Source: JAOUEA01 sp038249195
GTDB lineage: Bacteria; Actinomycetota; UBA4738; HRBIN12
Reading direction: 5' to 3'
NCBI GenBank assembly: GCA_038249195.1
Contig: JBBRWM010000008.1
Location: 36,661-100,660, forward strand
Length of the DNA stretch: 64,000 nucleotides
Positions 50,975-58,578 of this stretch are shown piece after piece (position 1 is the first letter of the stretch; every line of letters begins with the position of its first letter). The translations under genes were made by a program, and so were the position numbers. The notes below the pieces were generated by a model. That model saw nothing but the letters and a program-made list of their open reading frames with translations. It searched no databases and was not told the origin of the DNA.

Positions 50975-52192
50975 TCAGACGCCTGCGACCTGGACCGGGA
51001 ACGGGAGCGCCACCGGATCGATGAGCGGCGAGCGGCCGTGCTCGTCGAACCGATCCATGCGGAAGTGCTCCGCGTGCTGGACGACGTCCGTCGCCACGCC
51101 CATCGCTTGGTCCACGGCGATGCGAGCCACCGCCGGCCCCCACATCATGCCGTGTCCGCACGCGCTCGCGATCGTGACGCCACCGAGCTCGTTCCCGTCG
51201 CGGAGCACGAGCGGACCCAGGAGCGGCAGGTGATCGGGCGTGTACTCGATGGTGGCGGCCCACACCTTCTTGATCCCCACGGCCGCGGTGAGCGGGACGA
51301 GTCGATTCAGCCGGCGCCGCATCTTCCGCAGGTAGTCCCAATCGATCGCGCGGCCCGGGCCGGGCAACTCGCGCGGGTTCGACATGCCCCAGAGGATGCC
51401 GCCTTCCTCCGGCCGCCAGTAGATGCCCGCATGGATGTCGAAGACCATGGCGCCGAACCGATCGATCGCGAACGCCTCGTGCGGCTCGGTCACCACCACC
51501 TGATGGCGGGCGTACCCAACGAGGGCGCGGGCCCCCGCGGCGTCGGCGACGGCCTGGAGCGCCGGTCCGCCCGTCAGGATCACGCGTGAGGTGCTCACCG
51601 TTCCGGCGCTCGTCACCACGCCGGTGACCGCGCGGCCGCCCCCTCGAACGGCGCGCGTGCGCAGCCCGAGGAACGTCACCCCTTCGCGCAGCACGACGGA
51701 GGCGTCGTGCATCGCTCGCAGGTACGCGCGGACGTTGCGCGGCGGATCGATCCAACCGTCCGTGGCGACGTAGGAACCGCCCCGGTAGCCGTCCTGCCCG
51801 AGCGAGGGGCTGAGCGCGCGGGCCTCCTCGGCATCGACCCAGCGGGCGTCGAGGCCGATCTCGCGCTGCATCGAGATCCGCTCGCGTGCCGCGCGCTCGT
51901 CGGCGGCCGTCGAGGCGAGGATCACGTACCCCGCGCTTTCGAACCCCGAGGTCCCGGCGTAGCGTTGCGGCTGTTTGCGGTAGAAGTCGATCGACCACGC
52001 GCCTAGTCGCACGGTGTCGGGCGAGCCGCCCTGTGAGCGGACCATGCCGGCCGCCCTGCCCGAGGCGCCGAGCCCGGCCGTCTCGCGTTCGATCACCATC
52101 ACGTCGCCGACGCCGGCCTCTGTGGCGAAGACCGAGGACCAGCCGCCGAGCGTGCCCGCCCCCACGATCACCAGATCTGCCCGCTCCCGCAT
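50975..52192 (-). CDS. FAD-dependent oxidoreductase (DAO / sarcosine oxidase beta-like)
   Basis: Protein of 405 residues. The N-terminal FAD site is DLVIVGAGTLGGWSSVFATE with the following Glu in VIERETAGLGASGRAAG. Other DAO features are GRAVTGVVTSAGTVSTSRVIL and the C-terminal GLAS-like TIASACGHGMMWGPAVA. It resembles sarcosine or glycine oxidase type amine oxidases; the substrate is unknown. Start is the ATG at 52192. The next gene upstream on the same strand ends 2 bases before it. Confidence 0.88.
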   Translation of the reverse strand: MRERADLVIVGAGTLGGWSSVFATEAGVGDVMVIERETAGLGASGRAAGMVRSQGGSPDTVRLGAWSIDFYRKQPQRYAGTSGFESAGYVILASTAADERAARERISMQREIGLDARWVDAEEARALSPSLGQDGYRGGSYVATDGWIDPPRNVRAYLRAMHDASVVLREGVTFLGLRTRAVRGGGRAVTGVVTSAGTVSTSRVILTGGPALQAVADAAGARALVGYARHQVVVTEPHEAFAIDRFGAMVFDIHAGIYWRPEEGGILWGMSNPRELPGPGRAIDWDYLRKMRRRLNRLVPLTAAVGIKKVWAATIEYTPDHLPLLGPLVLRDGNELGGVTIASACGHGMMWGPAVARIAVDQAMGVATDVVQHAEHFRMDRFDEHGRSPLIDPVALPFPVQVAGV

Positions 52193-52194
52193 CC

Positions 52195-52458
52195 CTAGTC
52201 GGACTCCTCGTCGAGGCTCTGCACGTCCACCACGGCGCCGGGGTCGACGTTCTGCACGGACGACCGGCCGAAGCGGGGCTTCACCTCGAGCCGAAGGACA
52301 CGCACCGGCGTTCCGTCTTCGGCCTTGCCGTCGCCGGTGCCGAGGTAGGTGCCCTCGGTGCGGAACGTACGGCGCAGCCGTTCGTGGCGATGGTCCACCC
52401 GATACCGGCCACCGACCTCGAGGGTCTCTGGATCGAAGGGGTCGTTCCCGGCGGTCAT
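52195..52458 (-). CDS. Small hypothetical protein
   Basis: Protein of 87 residues, family not recognised. It appears to be a small beta-barrel: YRVDHRHERLRRTFRTEGTY, then TPVRVLRLEVKPRFGRSS. No membrane segment. TATCGT lies nine bases before the ATG, the leaderless pattern. It directly precedes the FAD oxidase gene, 2 bases apart, and is divergent from the CPBP gene, which also has a leaderless start. Confidence 0.65.
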   Translation of the reverse strand: MTAGNDPFDPETLEVGGRYRVDHRHERLRRTFRTEGTYLGTGDGKAEDGTPVRVLRLEVKPRFGRSSVQNVDPGAVVDVQSLDEESD

Positions 52459-52496
52459 CGCGCACTCACGATACCGACGTGACGTACCGTTGCGGG

Positions 52497-53258
52497 ATGC
52501 GTCTGTCCGACCGCAGCGCCATGCCTCCCGTACCGCGGGCGCCCGCCGATCCGCGCACCCTCGCCGAAGAGGTGCTCGTCGTGCTCATGCTCTCAGTGCT
52601 GGCGAGCGCGGTATACGCGATCCTCGACCTGCTCTCCGCACCCTTGCGCGGGGTCTACGTGGCGGCGGGGAACCAGAGCAACGAGTTCCTCAAGCAGATC
52701 CTGGGCTTCGTGTTCGGCCTCGCCCCCATCTATCTGGTGCTGCATATCGTCCGGCGCGACGGCGAGGGGATCGGCGCCATCGGCCTCGCACCGGATCGAC
52801 CCCGCCAGGACGTCGGGCGCGGACTGATCTTGTTCGCCGTCGTGGCCGCGGGCGGGATCGCGATCTACCTCGGGGCGGTGGCGCTCGGCGTGAATCGGTT
52901 CGTGGTGCCCGTGCCGCCATTGGGGCACTGGTGGACCGTTCCCGCGCTGCTGCTCAACGCAGCCGCAGCCGCCCTGCTCGAAGAGATCATCGTGCTCGGC
53001 TACCTCGTGACGCGCTTGCAGCAGCTCCGGTGGTCCGCCCTGGCCGCCGTGACGGGGGCGGCCCTCCTGCGGGGGAGCTACCACCTGTACCAGGGGTGGG
53101 GCGGGTTCATGGGGAACCTCCTGATGGGTCTGCTCTTCGGGTTCCTCTTCCTGCGCTGGCGCCGCACCTGGCCCTTCGTGGTCGCGCATTTCCTGCTCGA
53201 CGTCGGCGCCGGCGTCGGGTTCCTGCTGTTCCGCCACCACCTGCCGGGGTTCTCGTAG
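52497..53258 (+). CDS. CPBP-family intramembrane protease (CAAX-prenyl protease-like)
   Basis: Membrane protein of 253 residues with about six helices. Conserved ABI/CPBP motifs are visible: paired Glu in AALLEEIIVLGYL, then RGSYHLYQGWGGFMGN with the conserved His, and FVVAHFLLD with the second His and Asp. These are the metal-binding residues of the CAAX protease 2 family. TACCGT stands six bases before the ATG. Bacterial members can process signal or bacteriocin peptides; none is seen here. Confidence 0.88.
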   Translation: MRLSDRSAMPPVPRAPADPRTLAEEVLVVLMLSVLASAVYAILDLLSAPLRGVYVAAGNQSNEFLKQILGFVFGLAPIYLVLHIVRRDGEGIGAIGLAPDRPRQDVGRGLILFAVVAAGGIAIYLGAVALGVNRFVVPVPPLGHWWTVPALLLNAAAAALLEEIIVLGYLVTRLQQLRWSALAAVTGAALLRGSYHLYQGWGGFMGNLLMGLLFGFLFLRWRRTWPFVVAHFLLDVGAGVGFLLFRHHLPGFS

Positions 53259-53292
53259 TTGTGAACGTTCGGTGACGCTCGGCGCCGCGGCC

Positions 53293-53367
53293 TTGCCATG
53301 TGGGCGCGCGAAGGTATCCTTGTATGCGGGATATCCCATCAAGACCGAGCCCCGGCGAGCGCCGGGG
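53293..53367 (+). ncRNA. Possible short transcript: promoter plus strong hairpin
   Basis: TTGCCA at 53293-53298 and TATCCT at 53315-53320, 16 bases apart, make a good promoter. About 30 bases after the expected start, a perfect hairpin CCCCGGC/GCCGGGG (53350-53356 and 53361-53367, loop GAGC) is followed by TTT. Between them lies the palindrome GGGATATCCC. No protein-coding frame fits. It may be a short RNA of about 45 bases, or the hairpin may just terminate the CPBP gene. Confidence 0.35.
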
Positions 53368-53409
53368 TTTCGCGTATCCGGGGTCCGTTCGCCCGCCCCC
53401 GCGGTTCGT

Positions 53410-54945
53410 TCAGATCCACCCGCGGAACCACACGCGGGCGCGCCACAGCGTGTTGGGGAGCCTGCCCGCCGTGAGCACCGGCCAGAACCACACGAACAGG
53501 CCCACGGCGCCCAGCACGATGGCCCACGCGACCCAACGGTAGGGACGGCGAGCTGAGATCGCCGGCTCGCCCGTGTCCGGGTTCGTCGCCACCGCCCCCG
53601 TCTCCTTGTCGCGAACGACGATCCGCGCCCCGGCCAGGTCGCGCGCCACCATCGTCACCGCGAGCACCATGAACGGCGTGCAGGGCAAGACGTAGAAGAA
53701 GAACTGGGGGCGACTCACGGCGAACCAGGACAGGTATTGCGCCAGGAACGGGACGAGGACGTAGCCCGCACGCCAGTCGCGCCTGCGGCGCCAGCGGAAC
53801 GCCGCGTAGGGAAGCGCGAGGATGCTGCCCCAGAAGATGACTGGGCTCCCGATCGCGATGATCTGCGAGACGTCGTTGCCGGCGTTCTGCACGTAGAAGC
53901 TGACCGGCCGGGTCATGGGCAGCCAGGTCCAGGGCCGCGAGTAGTAGGGGTGGGTCGGCGTGTAGGTGTGCGTGGCGCTGTCCAGGGCGGTCGCCTTGAG
54001 CCCGGCGTGGTATCGCCACATCTCCAGATGGTGTTGCCAGAAGCCCGAGAGACTCCAGCCGAAGTGGTGGAACCAGGGGAGCCACGTGAGCACGTATACG
54101 GCAACGGGCACCACCAAGAAGGCGAGCACGATCCCGAACGTCTCCAACGCGAACGCCTTCGCGAGGGCGCGCGGGAGCGACGTGTCGTCGCGGTGCCTGC
54201 GCGTGGTCTCCCAGATGTAGGTGAGCAGGACGGCGCCCGCGAGCGCGGCGATCCCCGACCACTTCACGGCGCAGGCCGCGCCGAACGCCGCGCCGGCGGC
54301 GAAGCGCCAGGGCCGCCACAAAGGGGAGGGCACCTTCGTCCAGCGCGGCATCACCATCGTCGTGACGCCGCCGGCGTCCGTGACGGCGAGCGGGACCCGT
54401 TGTGGGGGCGTCTCGCGCCCCATCCACCGTCGGTCCAAGAGCACGCACAGGAACCCCAGGACGATCCAGAACTCGAGGTGGATGTCGAGCAGGCCCGTGC
54501 GCGACATCACGACGTTGAGGTGCTCGATGGACATCAGGAGTCCGGCCACGAACGTCCATACGGGTCGGCGCCACAGCAACTGCGCCATGAGCGCCACCAC
54601 CACGGCGACGAGCGTGCCCGCCAGCGCCGACATGGATCGGTAGCCGAACTCGTTCATCCCGAACGCCTTGATCCCCATCGCGATGGTCCACTTGCCCAAC
54701 GGCGGATGAACCCACGACCCCACGTCCCATTGGTTCGTGCGCCAGTACTTTTCGTCGCTCGAGGTGACGTGGCACGTGGCGTTAGCGGACCCGACGTAGA
54801 TGCAGGCCGCCTTCGGGTAGTAGATCTCGTCGAACACGAAGCCCGGCGGGTGCGTCAGATGGAAGAAGCGGATGCCACCAGCGATGGCGGCAACCGCGAG
54901 GATCGCGAAGATCGGGCGGTTGAGACGCGCCAGGACCGGGGACAC
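53410..54945 (-). CDS. pmt: Dolichyl-phosphate-mannose-protein mannosyltransferase (GT39)
   Basis: Membrane O-mannosyltransferase of 511 residues that puts mannose on exported proteins. The first external loop holds the acidic catalytic pair in VFDEIYYPKAACIYV. Many transmembrane helices follow, with PMT-type motifs near VHPPLGKWTIAMGI and the C-terminal FFYVLPCTPFMVLAV. The GTG at 54945 is chosen over one nine codons upstream because TACCAT stands six bases ahead (leaderless). It is divergent from rsmI with 83 bases between, an order seen in many actinobacteria. Confidence 0.93.
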   Translation of the reverse strand: MSPVLARLNRPIFAILAVAAIAGGIRFFHLTHPPGFVFDEIYYPKAACIYVGSANATCHVTSSDEKYWRTNQWDVGSWVHPPLGKWTIAMGIKAFGMNEFGYRSMSALAGTLVAVVVALMAQLLWRRPVWTFVAGLLMSIEHLNVVMSRTGLLDIHLEFWIVLGFLCVLLDRRWMGRETPPQRVPLAVTDAGGVTTMVMPRWTKVPSPLWRPWRFAAGAAFGAACAVKWSGIAALAGAVLLTYIWETTRRHRDDTSLPRALAKAFALETFGIVLAFLVVPVAVYVLTWLPWFHHFGWSLSGFWQHHLEMWRYHAGLKATALDSATHTYTPTHPYYSRPWTWLPMTRPVSFYVQNAGNDVSQIIAIGSPVIFWGSILALPYAAFRWRRRRDWRAGYVLVPFLAQYLSWFAVSRPQFFFYVLPCTPFMVLAVTMVARDLAGARIVVRDKETGAVATNPDTGEPAISARRPYRWVAWAIVLGAVGLFVWFWPVLTAGRLPNTLWRARVWFRGWI

Positions 54946-55028
54946 CGCCAGATGGTAGCGGGGCGAGGCCACGCCGAAGGCTCGTCGGCCGCGGCCTGAA
55001 CGCGCGCGACGCGTGGGACCATCGGGGG

Positions 55029-55853
55029 ATGGCGGGCATCCTTTGGCTGGTCGGGACCCCGATCGGGAACCTCGGCGACCTCACCGATCGTGCCCGTGCG
55101 ACGCTCGCGTCCGCGGACGTGATCGCGGCCGAGGACACGCGGCGGACCGGCCGCCTCTTGGCGTCCATCGGCCTGCAGCCACGGCCGCCGCTCGTCTCCT
55201 ACTTCGAAGGCAACGAACGCGAGCGAACCGTGGAGTTGGTGGAGCGTCTTCGCGGGGGAGCCCAGGTGGTGCTGGTGACCGACGGCGGCATGCCCGGCGT
55301 GTCCGACCCTGGATACCGGATCGTGCGGGCCGCGGCGGAGCACGACATCGAGGTCCGGGTCGTGCCGGGTCCCTCGGCGGCGCTGGCGGCGCTCGTCGTC
55401 TCGGGCCTGCCCACCGATCGCTTCGCCTTCGAGGGGTTCGTGTCCAAGAAGCCCGGTGAGCGGGCGCGGCGCCTGGCGGATCTGCGCCACGACGATCGCA
55501 CGTTGGTGTTCTTCGAGTCGCCCCGACGCGTGCTCGCCCTCCTCGATGCCGTCCTTGACGCGATGGGAGACCGCCGCGTGGCCCTCGCGCGCGAGCTCAC
55601 CAAGCGCCACGAGGAGGTGCTGCGCGGCCGCGTGTCCGAGGTGCTCGGCCGGCTCGGCGACGCGACCCTCAAGGGCGAAGTGGTTCTAGTGGTGGAGGGC
55701 GCCAACGAGACAGCCGGCGTCGACCTCGAGGCGTCGTTGGCCGAGGCGCGATCGCTCGTCGCCGCAGGCGTGCGCAAACGCGACGCGGCCCGCACGGTGG
55801 CCGAGCGGCGCGGTGTGTCCGCGAACGATCTGTATACGCGCCTCATCGGTTGA
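55029..55853 (+). CDS. rsmI: 16S rRNA 2'-O-ribose C1402 methyltransferase
   Basis: SAM-dependent methyltransferase of 274 residues that modifies C1402 of 16S rRNA in the ribosomal P site. Family marks: LVGTPIGNLGDLTDRA at the start, IAAEDTRRTGRLL, VVLVTDGGMPGVSDPGYRIV, VPGPSAALAALVVSG and the KRHEEVLRG segment. Length is normal. A GACCAT box six bases before the ATG is a weaker form of the leaderless promoter. Confidence 0.96.
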   Translation: MAGILWLVGTPIGNLGDLTDRARATLASADVIAAEDTRRTGRLLASIGLQPRPPLVSYFEGNERERTVELVERLRGGAQVVLVTDGGMPGVSDPGYRIVRAAAEHDIEVRVVPGPSAALAALVVSGLPTDRFAFEGFVSKKPGERARRLADLRHDDRTLVFFESPRRVLALLDAVLDAMGDRRVALARELTKRHEEVLRGRVSEVLGRLGDATLKGEVVLVVEGANETAGVDLEASLAEARSLVAAGVRKRDAARTVAERRGVSANDLYTRLIG

Positions 55854-55884
55854 GCCTGCCTTCCGAAGCCAGGGCGTTTCGTAT

Positions 55885-55903
55885 CTAGTCTGATATAGAC
55901 TAG
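55885..55903. promoter_or_regulatory. Perfect 19-base palindrome upstream of metG
   Basis: CTAGTCT and AGACTAG are perfect inverted arms around GATAT, 43 bases before the metG start. It is AT-rich in a GC-rich setting. It looks like an operator for a dimeric repressor (TetR, GntR or PadR type), but no regulator gene is close. It is too AT-rich and lacks a T-run for a terminator. Confidence 0.5.
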
Positions 55904-55945
55904 TGAGCCGGAGGGTCACGCCCGGGCGTCGGTAAGATGCCGGTC

Positions 55946-57493
55946 ATGGGTCGCGACGTCTTCTACATCACCACCCCCATCTACTACGTGAACGACGCGC
56001 CTCACATCGGGCACGCGTACAACGCCGTGGCAACGGACTTCGTGGCTCGCTACCACCGGCTCCGAGGCGAGGAGGTGTTCCATCTCACGGGGACCGACGA
56101 ACACGGCCTGAAGATCCAGCGCGCGGCGGAGGCGGCAGGCACGGATCCTCGCGCCTGGGTGGACGCCATGGAATCGCAGTGGCGCGACGTCTGGGCGCGC
56201 CTCGACATCGGCTTCGACGACTACATCCGCACCACGGAGCCGCGTCACTACACGGCGGTAGCCAAGCTCCTAGAGGCCGTCCACGGCAACGGGCAGGACG
56301 ACATCTACCTCGGTTCCTACGAGGGGCTCTATTGCGTGTCGTGCGAGGCCTACTACACCGAGGGAGACCTGCTGGAGGGCGGGCTCTGCCCGATCCACGA
56401 GCGTCCGGTGGAACACGTCACGGAGGAGAACTACTTCTTCCGCTTGTCGGCCTACCGCGACCGGCTGCTCGCCCACTACACGGAGCACCCCGGGGCCATC
56501 GAGCCCGGGACCCGGCGCAACGAGATCCTCAGCCTCCTCGAGGGCGGCCTCCAGGACTTCTCGATCAGCCGGACGACCCTGAGCTGGGGCGTGCCGCTCC
56601 CGTGGGACGACGCGCACGTGACCTACGTCTGGTTCGACGCCCTCACGAACTACATCACGGCGGCGGGTTACGCCTCGGACCCGGAGCGCTTCGACCGGAT
56701 GTGGCCCGTGGACATCCACATGATCGGCAAAGACATCATCCGGTTCCACGCGGTCTACTGGCCCGCGATGCTCATGGCCGCCGGGGTCCCGCTGCCCAAG
56801 CAGGTATGGGCGCACGGCTACCTCACGGTCGGTGGCAAGAAGATGTCGAAGACGAACCTCACGGGGATCCACCCAGCCGACCTGCTCGAGCGCTTCGGCG
56901 TGGATTCCTACCGCTACTACTTCATGCGCGAGATGCGCTTCGGCGAGGACGGGAACTTCAGTTGGGAGTCCATGGTCGATCGTCACAACGCCGACCTCGC
57001 CAACGGGCTCGGCAACCTTGCCGCCCGGGTGCTCGCCATGCTCTCGTCGAACTACGACGGCGCGGTGCCCGATCCCGGAGACGATCGCGCGGAGGCCGCC
57101 GATCTGCCCGCGGTGATCGCGGACGTGACGGTCCGCTACGAAGAGGCGATGCTCGCCGTGCAACTGCAACCGGCCCTTCAGGCCGTGTGGGAGATCGTCG
57201 GCCGCGCGAACCAGTACCTGGTGGAGCACGCTCCCTGGGCCGTGGCCAAGGACCCCGATCGGGGCGGGGAGCTCGCGGGGATCCTCTACGCCGCCGCGGA
57301 GACGCTGCGCTGCCTCGCGGTCCTGATCCAACCGGTCATGCCCTCCGCCGCGGCGCGCCTGTGGGAGCAACTGGGCCAGCCGGGCTCCGTCGAGGAACAG
57401 CATCTGCCCGCCTCGACGGCGTGGGGCGGGCTGCGTCCCGGGACGCTCACGACCAAGGGAGCGTCCCTGTTCCCGCGCGTCGACGCGGACTAG
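55946..57493 (+). CDS. metG: Methionyl-tRNA synthetase
   Basis: Class I synthetase of 515 residues. The HIGH motif is in NDAPHIGHAYNAVATD and KMSKT occupies residues 299-303 (YLTVGGKKMSKTN). A zinc site is formed by CVSC and CPIH in the connective peptide, the single-zinc type. The anticodon domain follows. No C-terminal EMAP-like extension is present. ATG 55946 follows TAAGAT by seven bases; a start three codons upstream would overlap the -10 box. Confidence 0.97.
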   Translation: MGRDVFYITTPIYYVNDAPHIGHAYNAVATDFVARYHRLRGEEVFHLTGTDEHGLKIQRAAEAAGTDPRAWVDAMESQWRDVWARLDIGFDDYIRTTEPRHYTAVAKLLEAVHGNGQDDIYLGSYEGLYCVSCEAYYTEGDLLEGGLCPIHERPVEHVTEENYFFRLSAYRDRLLAHYTEHPGAIEPGTRRNEILSLLEGGLQDFSISRTTLSWGVPLPWDDAHVTYVWFDALTNYITAAGYASDPERFDRMWPVDIHMIGKDIIRFHAVYWPAMLMAAGVPLPKQVWAHGYLTVGGKKMSKTNLTGIHPADLLERFGVDSYRYYFMREMRFGEDGNFSWESMVDRHNADLANGLGNLAARVLAMLSSNYDGAVPDPGDDRAEAADLPAVIADVTVRYEEAMLAVQLQPALQAVWEIVGRANQYLVEHAPWAVAKDPDRGGELAGILYAAAETLRCLAVLIQPVMPSAAARLWEQLGQPGSVEEQHLPASTAWGGLRPGTLTTKGASLFPRVDAD

Positions 57494-57550
57494 CCTGCGT
57501 TCGGCGTTTTCCACCGCGCCTTCACTCGGGGGTGAGGCTTCCCGGATCCA

Positions 57551-57566
57551 TGTTTCACGTGAAGCT
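57551..57566. promoter_or_regulatory. Near-consensus parS-like site
   Basis: TGTTTCACGTGAAGCT matches 14 of 16 positions of the bacterial parS centromere consensus TGTTTCACGTGAAACA, including the central TTTCACGTGAA. It lies in the 117-base gap between metG and tatD. ParB binds such sites to spread along the chromosome. One site in 64 kb fits either a functional peripheral parS or a chance match. Confidence 0.5.
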
Positions 57567-57610
57567 CCCCCGGTCGACCCCATGTGGAGACCCCTGTAAG
57601 CTCGCCGATC

Positions 57611-58405
57611 GTGAGCGACCAGAACCCTGAAGTGTCGGTGCAGAGCGGGGCGGTGGACACCCACTGCCACCTGTTCCTCCTCGAGCACGAACCTGCAGAT
57701 GTGGTCGAGGCCGCGAACGAGGCGGGCGTCGACCGGATCATCTGCGTGGGGGTGGACCCCTCCACGAGTGCCCGATCGCTCGGGTTGGCCGAGCGCCTGG
57801 AGGGCGTGTTCGCCACGGCCGGCATGCACCCGCACGATGCCGCAACCTTTGATCGGGAGGCCGCCGCTCGGATCGAAGAGCTGCTGAGCGACCCGCGCGT
57901 GATCGCCGTGGGGGAGTGCGGTCTGGACTTCTTCCGGATGCGTTCGCCCGTCGAGGATCAGCTGCGGTGCCTGAAGACCCACATCGCGTTGTCGAACGAG
58001 ACGGCGAAACCCATGGTGGTGCATATCCGCGATGCGTGGCCGCAGACCCTGCGGGTGCTGGAAGAGGGCTCGGCCGAACGCGTGGTGATCCACTGCTTCA
58101 GCGGCGACGTCGCGTTGGCGCGCGAGTGTGCCGAGCGCGGCTACTGGGTGAGTTTCGCCGGCAACATCACGTACCCGAAGAACGAGCATTTCCGACAGGC
58201 CGCCGCCGCCCTGCCCCTGGACCGCATCCTCACCGAGACCGACTCGCCGTTCCTCGCCCCGCAGAAACTTCGCGGCAGCGATAACGAGCCGGCGAACATC
58301 GCGATCATCGCCGAGGCGATCGCACGCGCGCGCGATATCCGCGTCGATGAGCTCGTCGCGGCCAGCGCCGCGAACGCACGCGACGCGTTCCCGGGGCTCC
58401 GTTAG
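57611..58405 (+). CDS. tatD: TatD-family metal-dependent DNase
   Basis: TIM-barrel hydrolase of 264 residues. Metal ligands are in VDTHCHLFLLEH, GECGLDFF, VVIHCFSGDV and TETDSPFLAP. TatD proteins act as 3'-5' exonucleases in DNA repair. The GTG at 57611 stands eight bases after TAAGCT; an earlier GTG at 57584 lies ahead of that box. Neighbours metG and the DUF348 protein match the conserved actinobacterial order. Confidence 0.94.
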   Translation: MSDQNPEVSVQSGAVDTHCHLFLLEHEPADVVEAANEAGVDRIICVGVDPSTSARSLGLAERLEGVFATAGMHPHDAATFDREAAARIEELLSDPRVIAVGECGLDFFRMRSPVEDQLRCLKTHIALSNETAKPMVVHIRDAWPQTLRVLEEGSAERVVIHCFSGDVALARECAERGYWVSFAGNITYPKNEHFRQAAAALPLDRILTETDSPFLAPQKLRGSDNEPANIAIIAEAIARARDIRVDELVAASAANARDAFPGLR

Positions 58406-58432
58406 CGCTCGAACACGTGTTCGGCCTCAAGG

Positions 58433-58578
58433 TTGCAGTGAGGGTTGAGGGTTTGCTAAGGTTCGGCCCCCGTGCGCTTGAAGGCTTCGATCCGGTTCAA
58501 GCCGCTTCCCCGCGAAGCCTTCCTCGAGAACTTGGAGGAAGGTTGGCACCACGTCCCAGGCGGCTCCGCAGATTGCGG
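58433..58578 (+). ncRNA. Structured 5' leader with mutually exclusive hairpins upstream of the DUF348-G5-RlpA gene
   Basis: A promoter with -35 TTGCAG (58433-58438) and -10 TAAGGT (58457-58462), 18 bases apart, starts about 110 bases before the ATG at 58579. In the leader, GAAGGCTTCG (58480-58489) pairs perfectly with CGAAGCCTTC (58513-58522). The last five bases of that arm also belong to CCTTCCTC (58518-58525), which pairs perfectly with GAGGAAGG (58535-58542). The two stems cannot coexist. A third stem (TCCGCA/TGCGGA, from about 58565) reaches the start codon. This is the layout of a switching leader RNA. Confidence 0.5.

Noticed and set aside
53272..53556. Small plus-strand open frame between the CPBP and PMT genes
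   Set aside because: It is mostly antisense to the PMT 3' end, Pro/Arg-rich, and covers the hairpin. No ribosome-binding site or similarity.
58457..58578. Leader of the DUF348-G5-RlpA gene as a classic c-di-AMP (ydaO) riboswitch
   Set aside because: Expected from gene context, but the conserved sequence blocks of that riboswitch could not be recognised. Only the alternative stems are supported.
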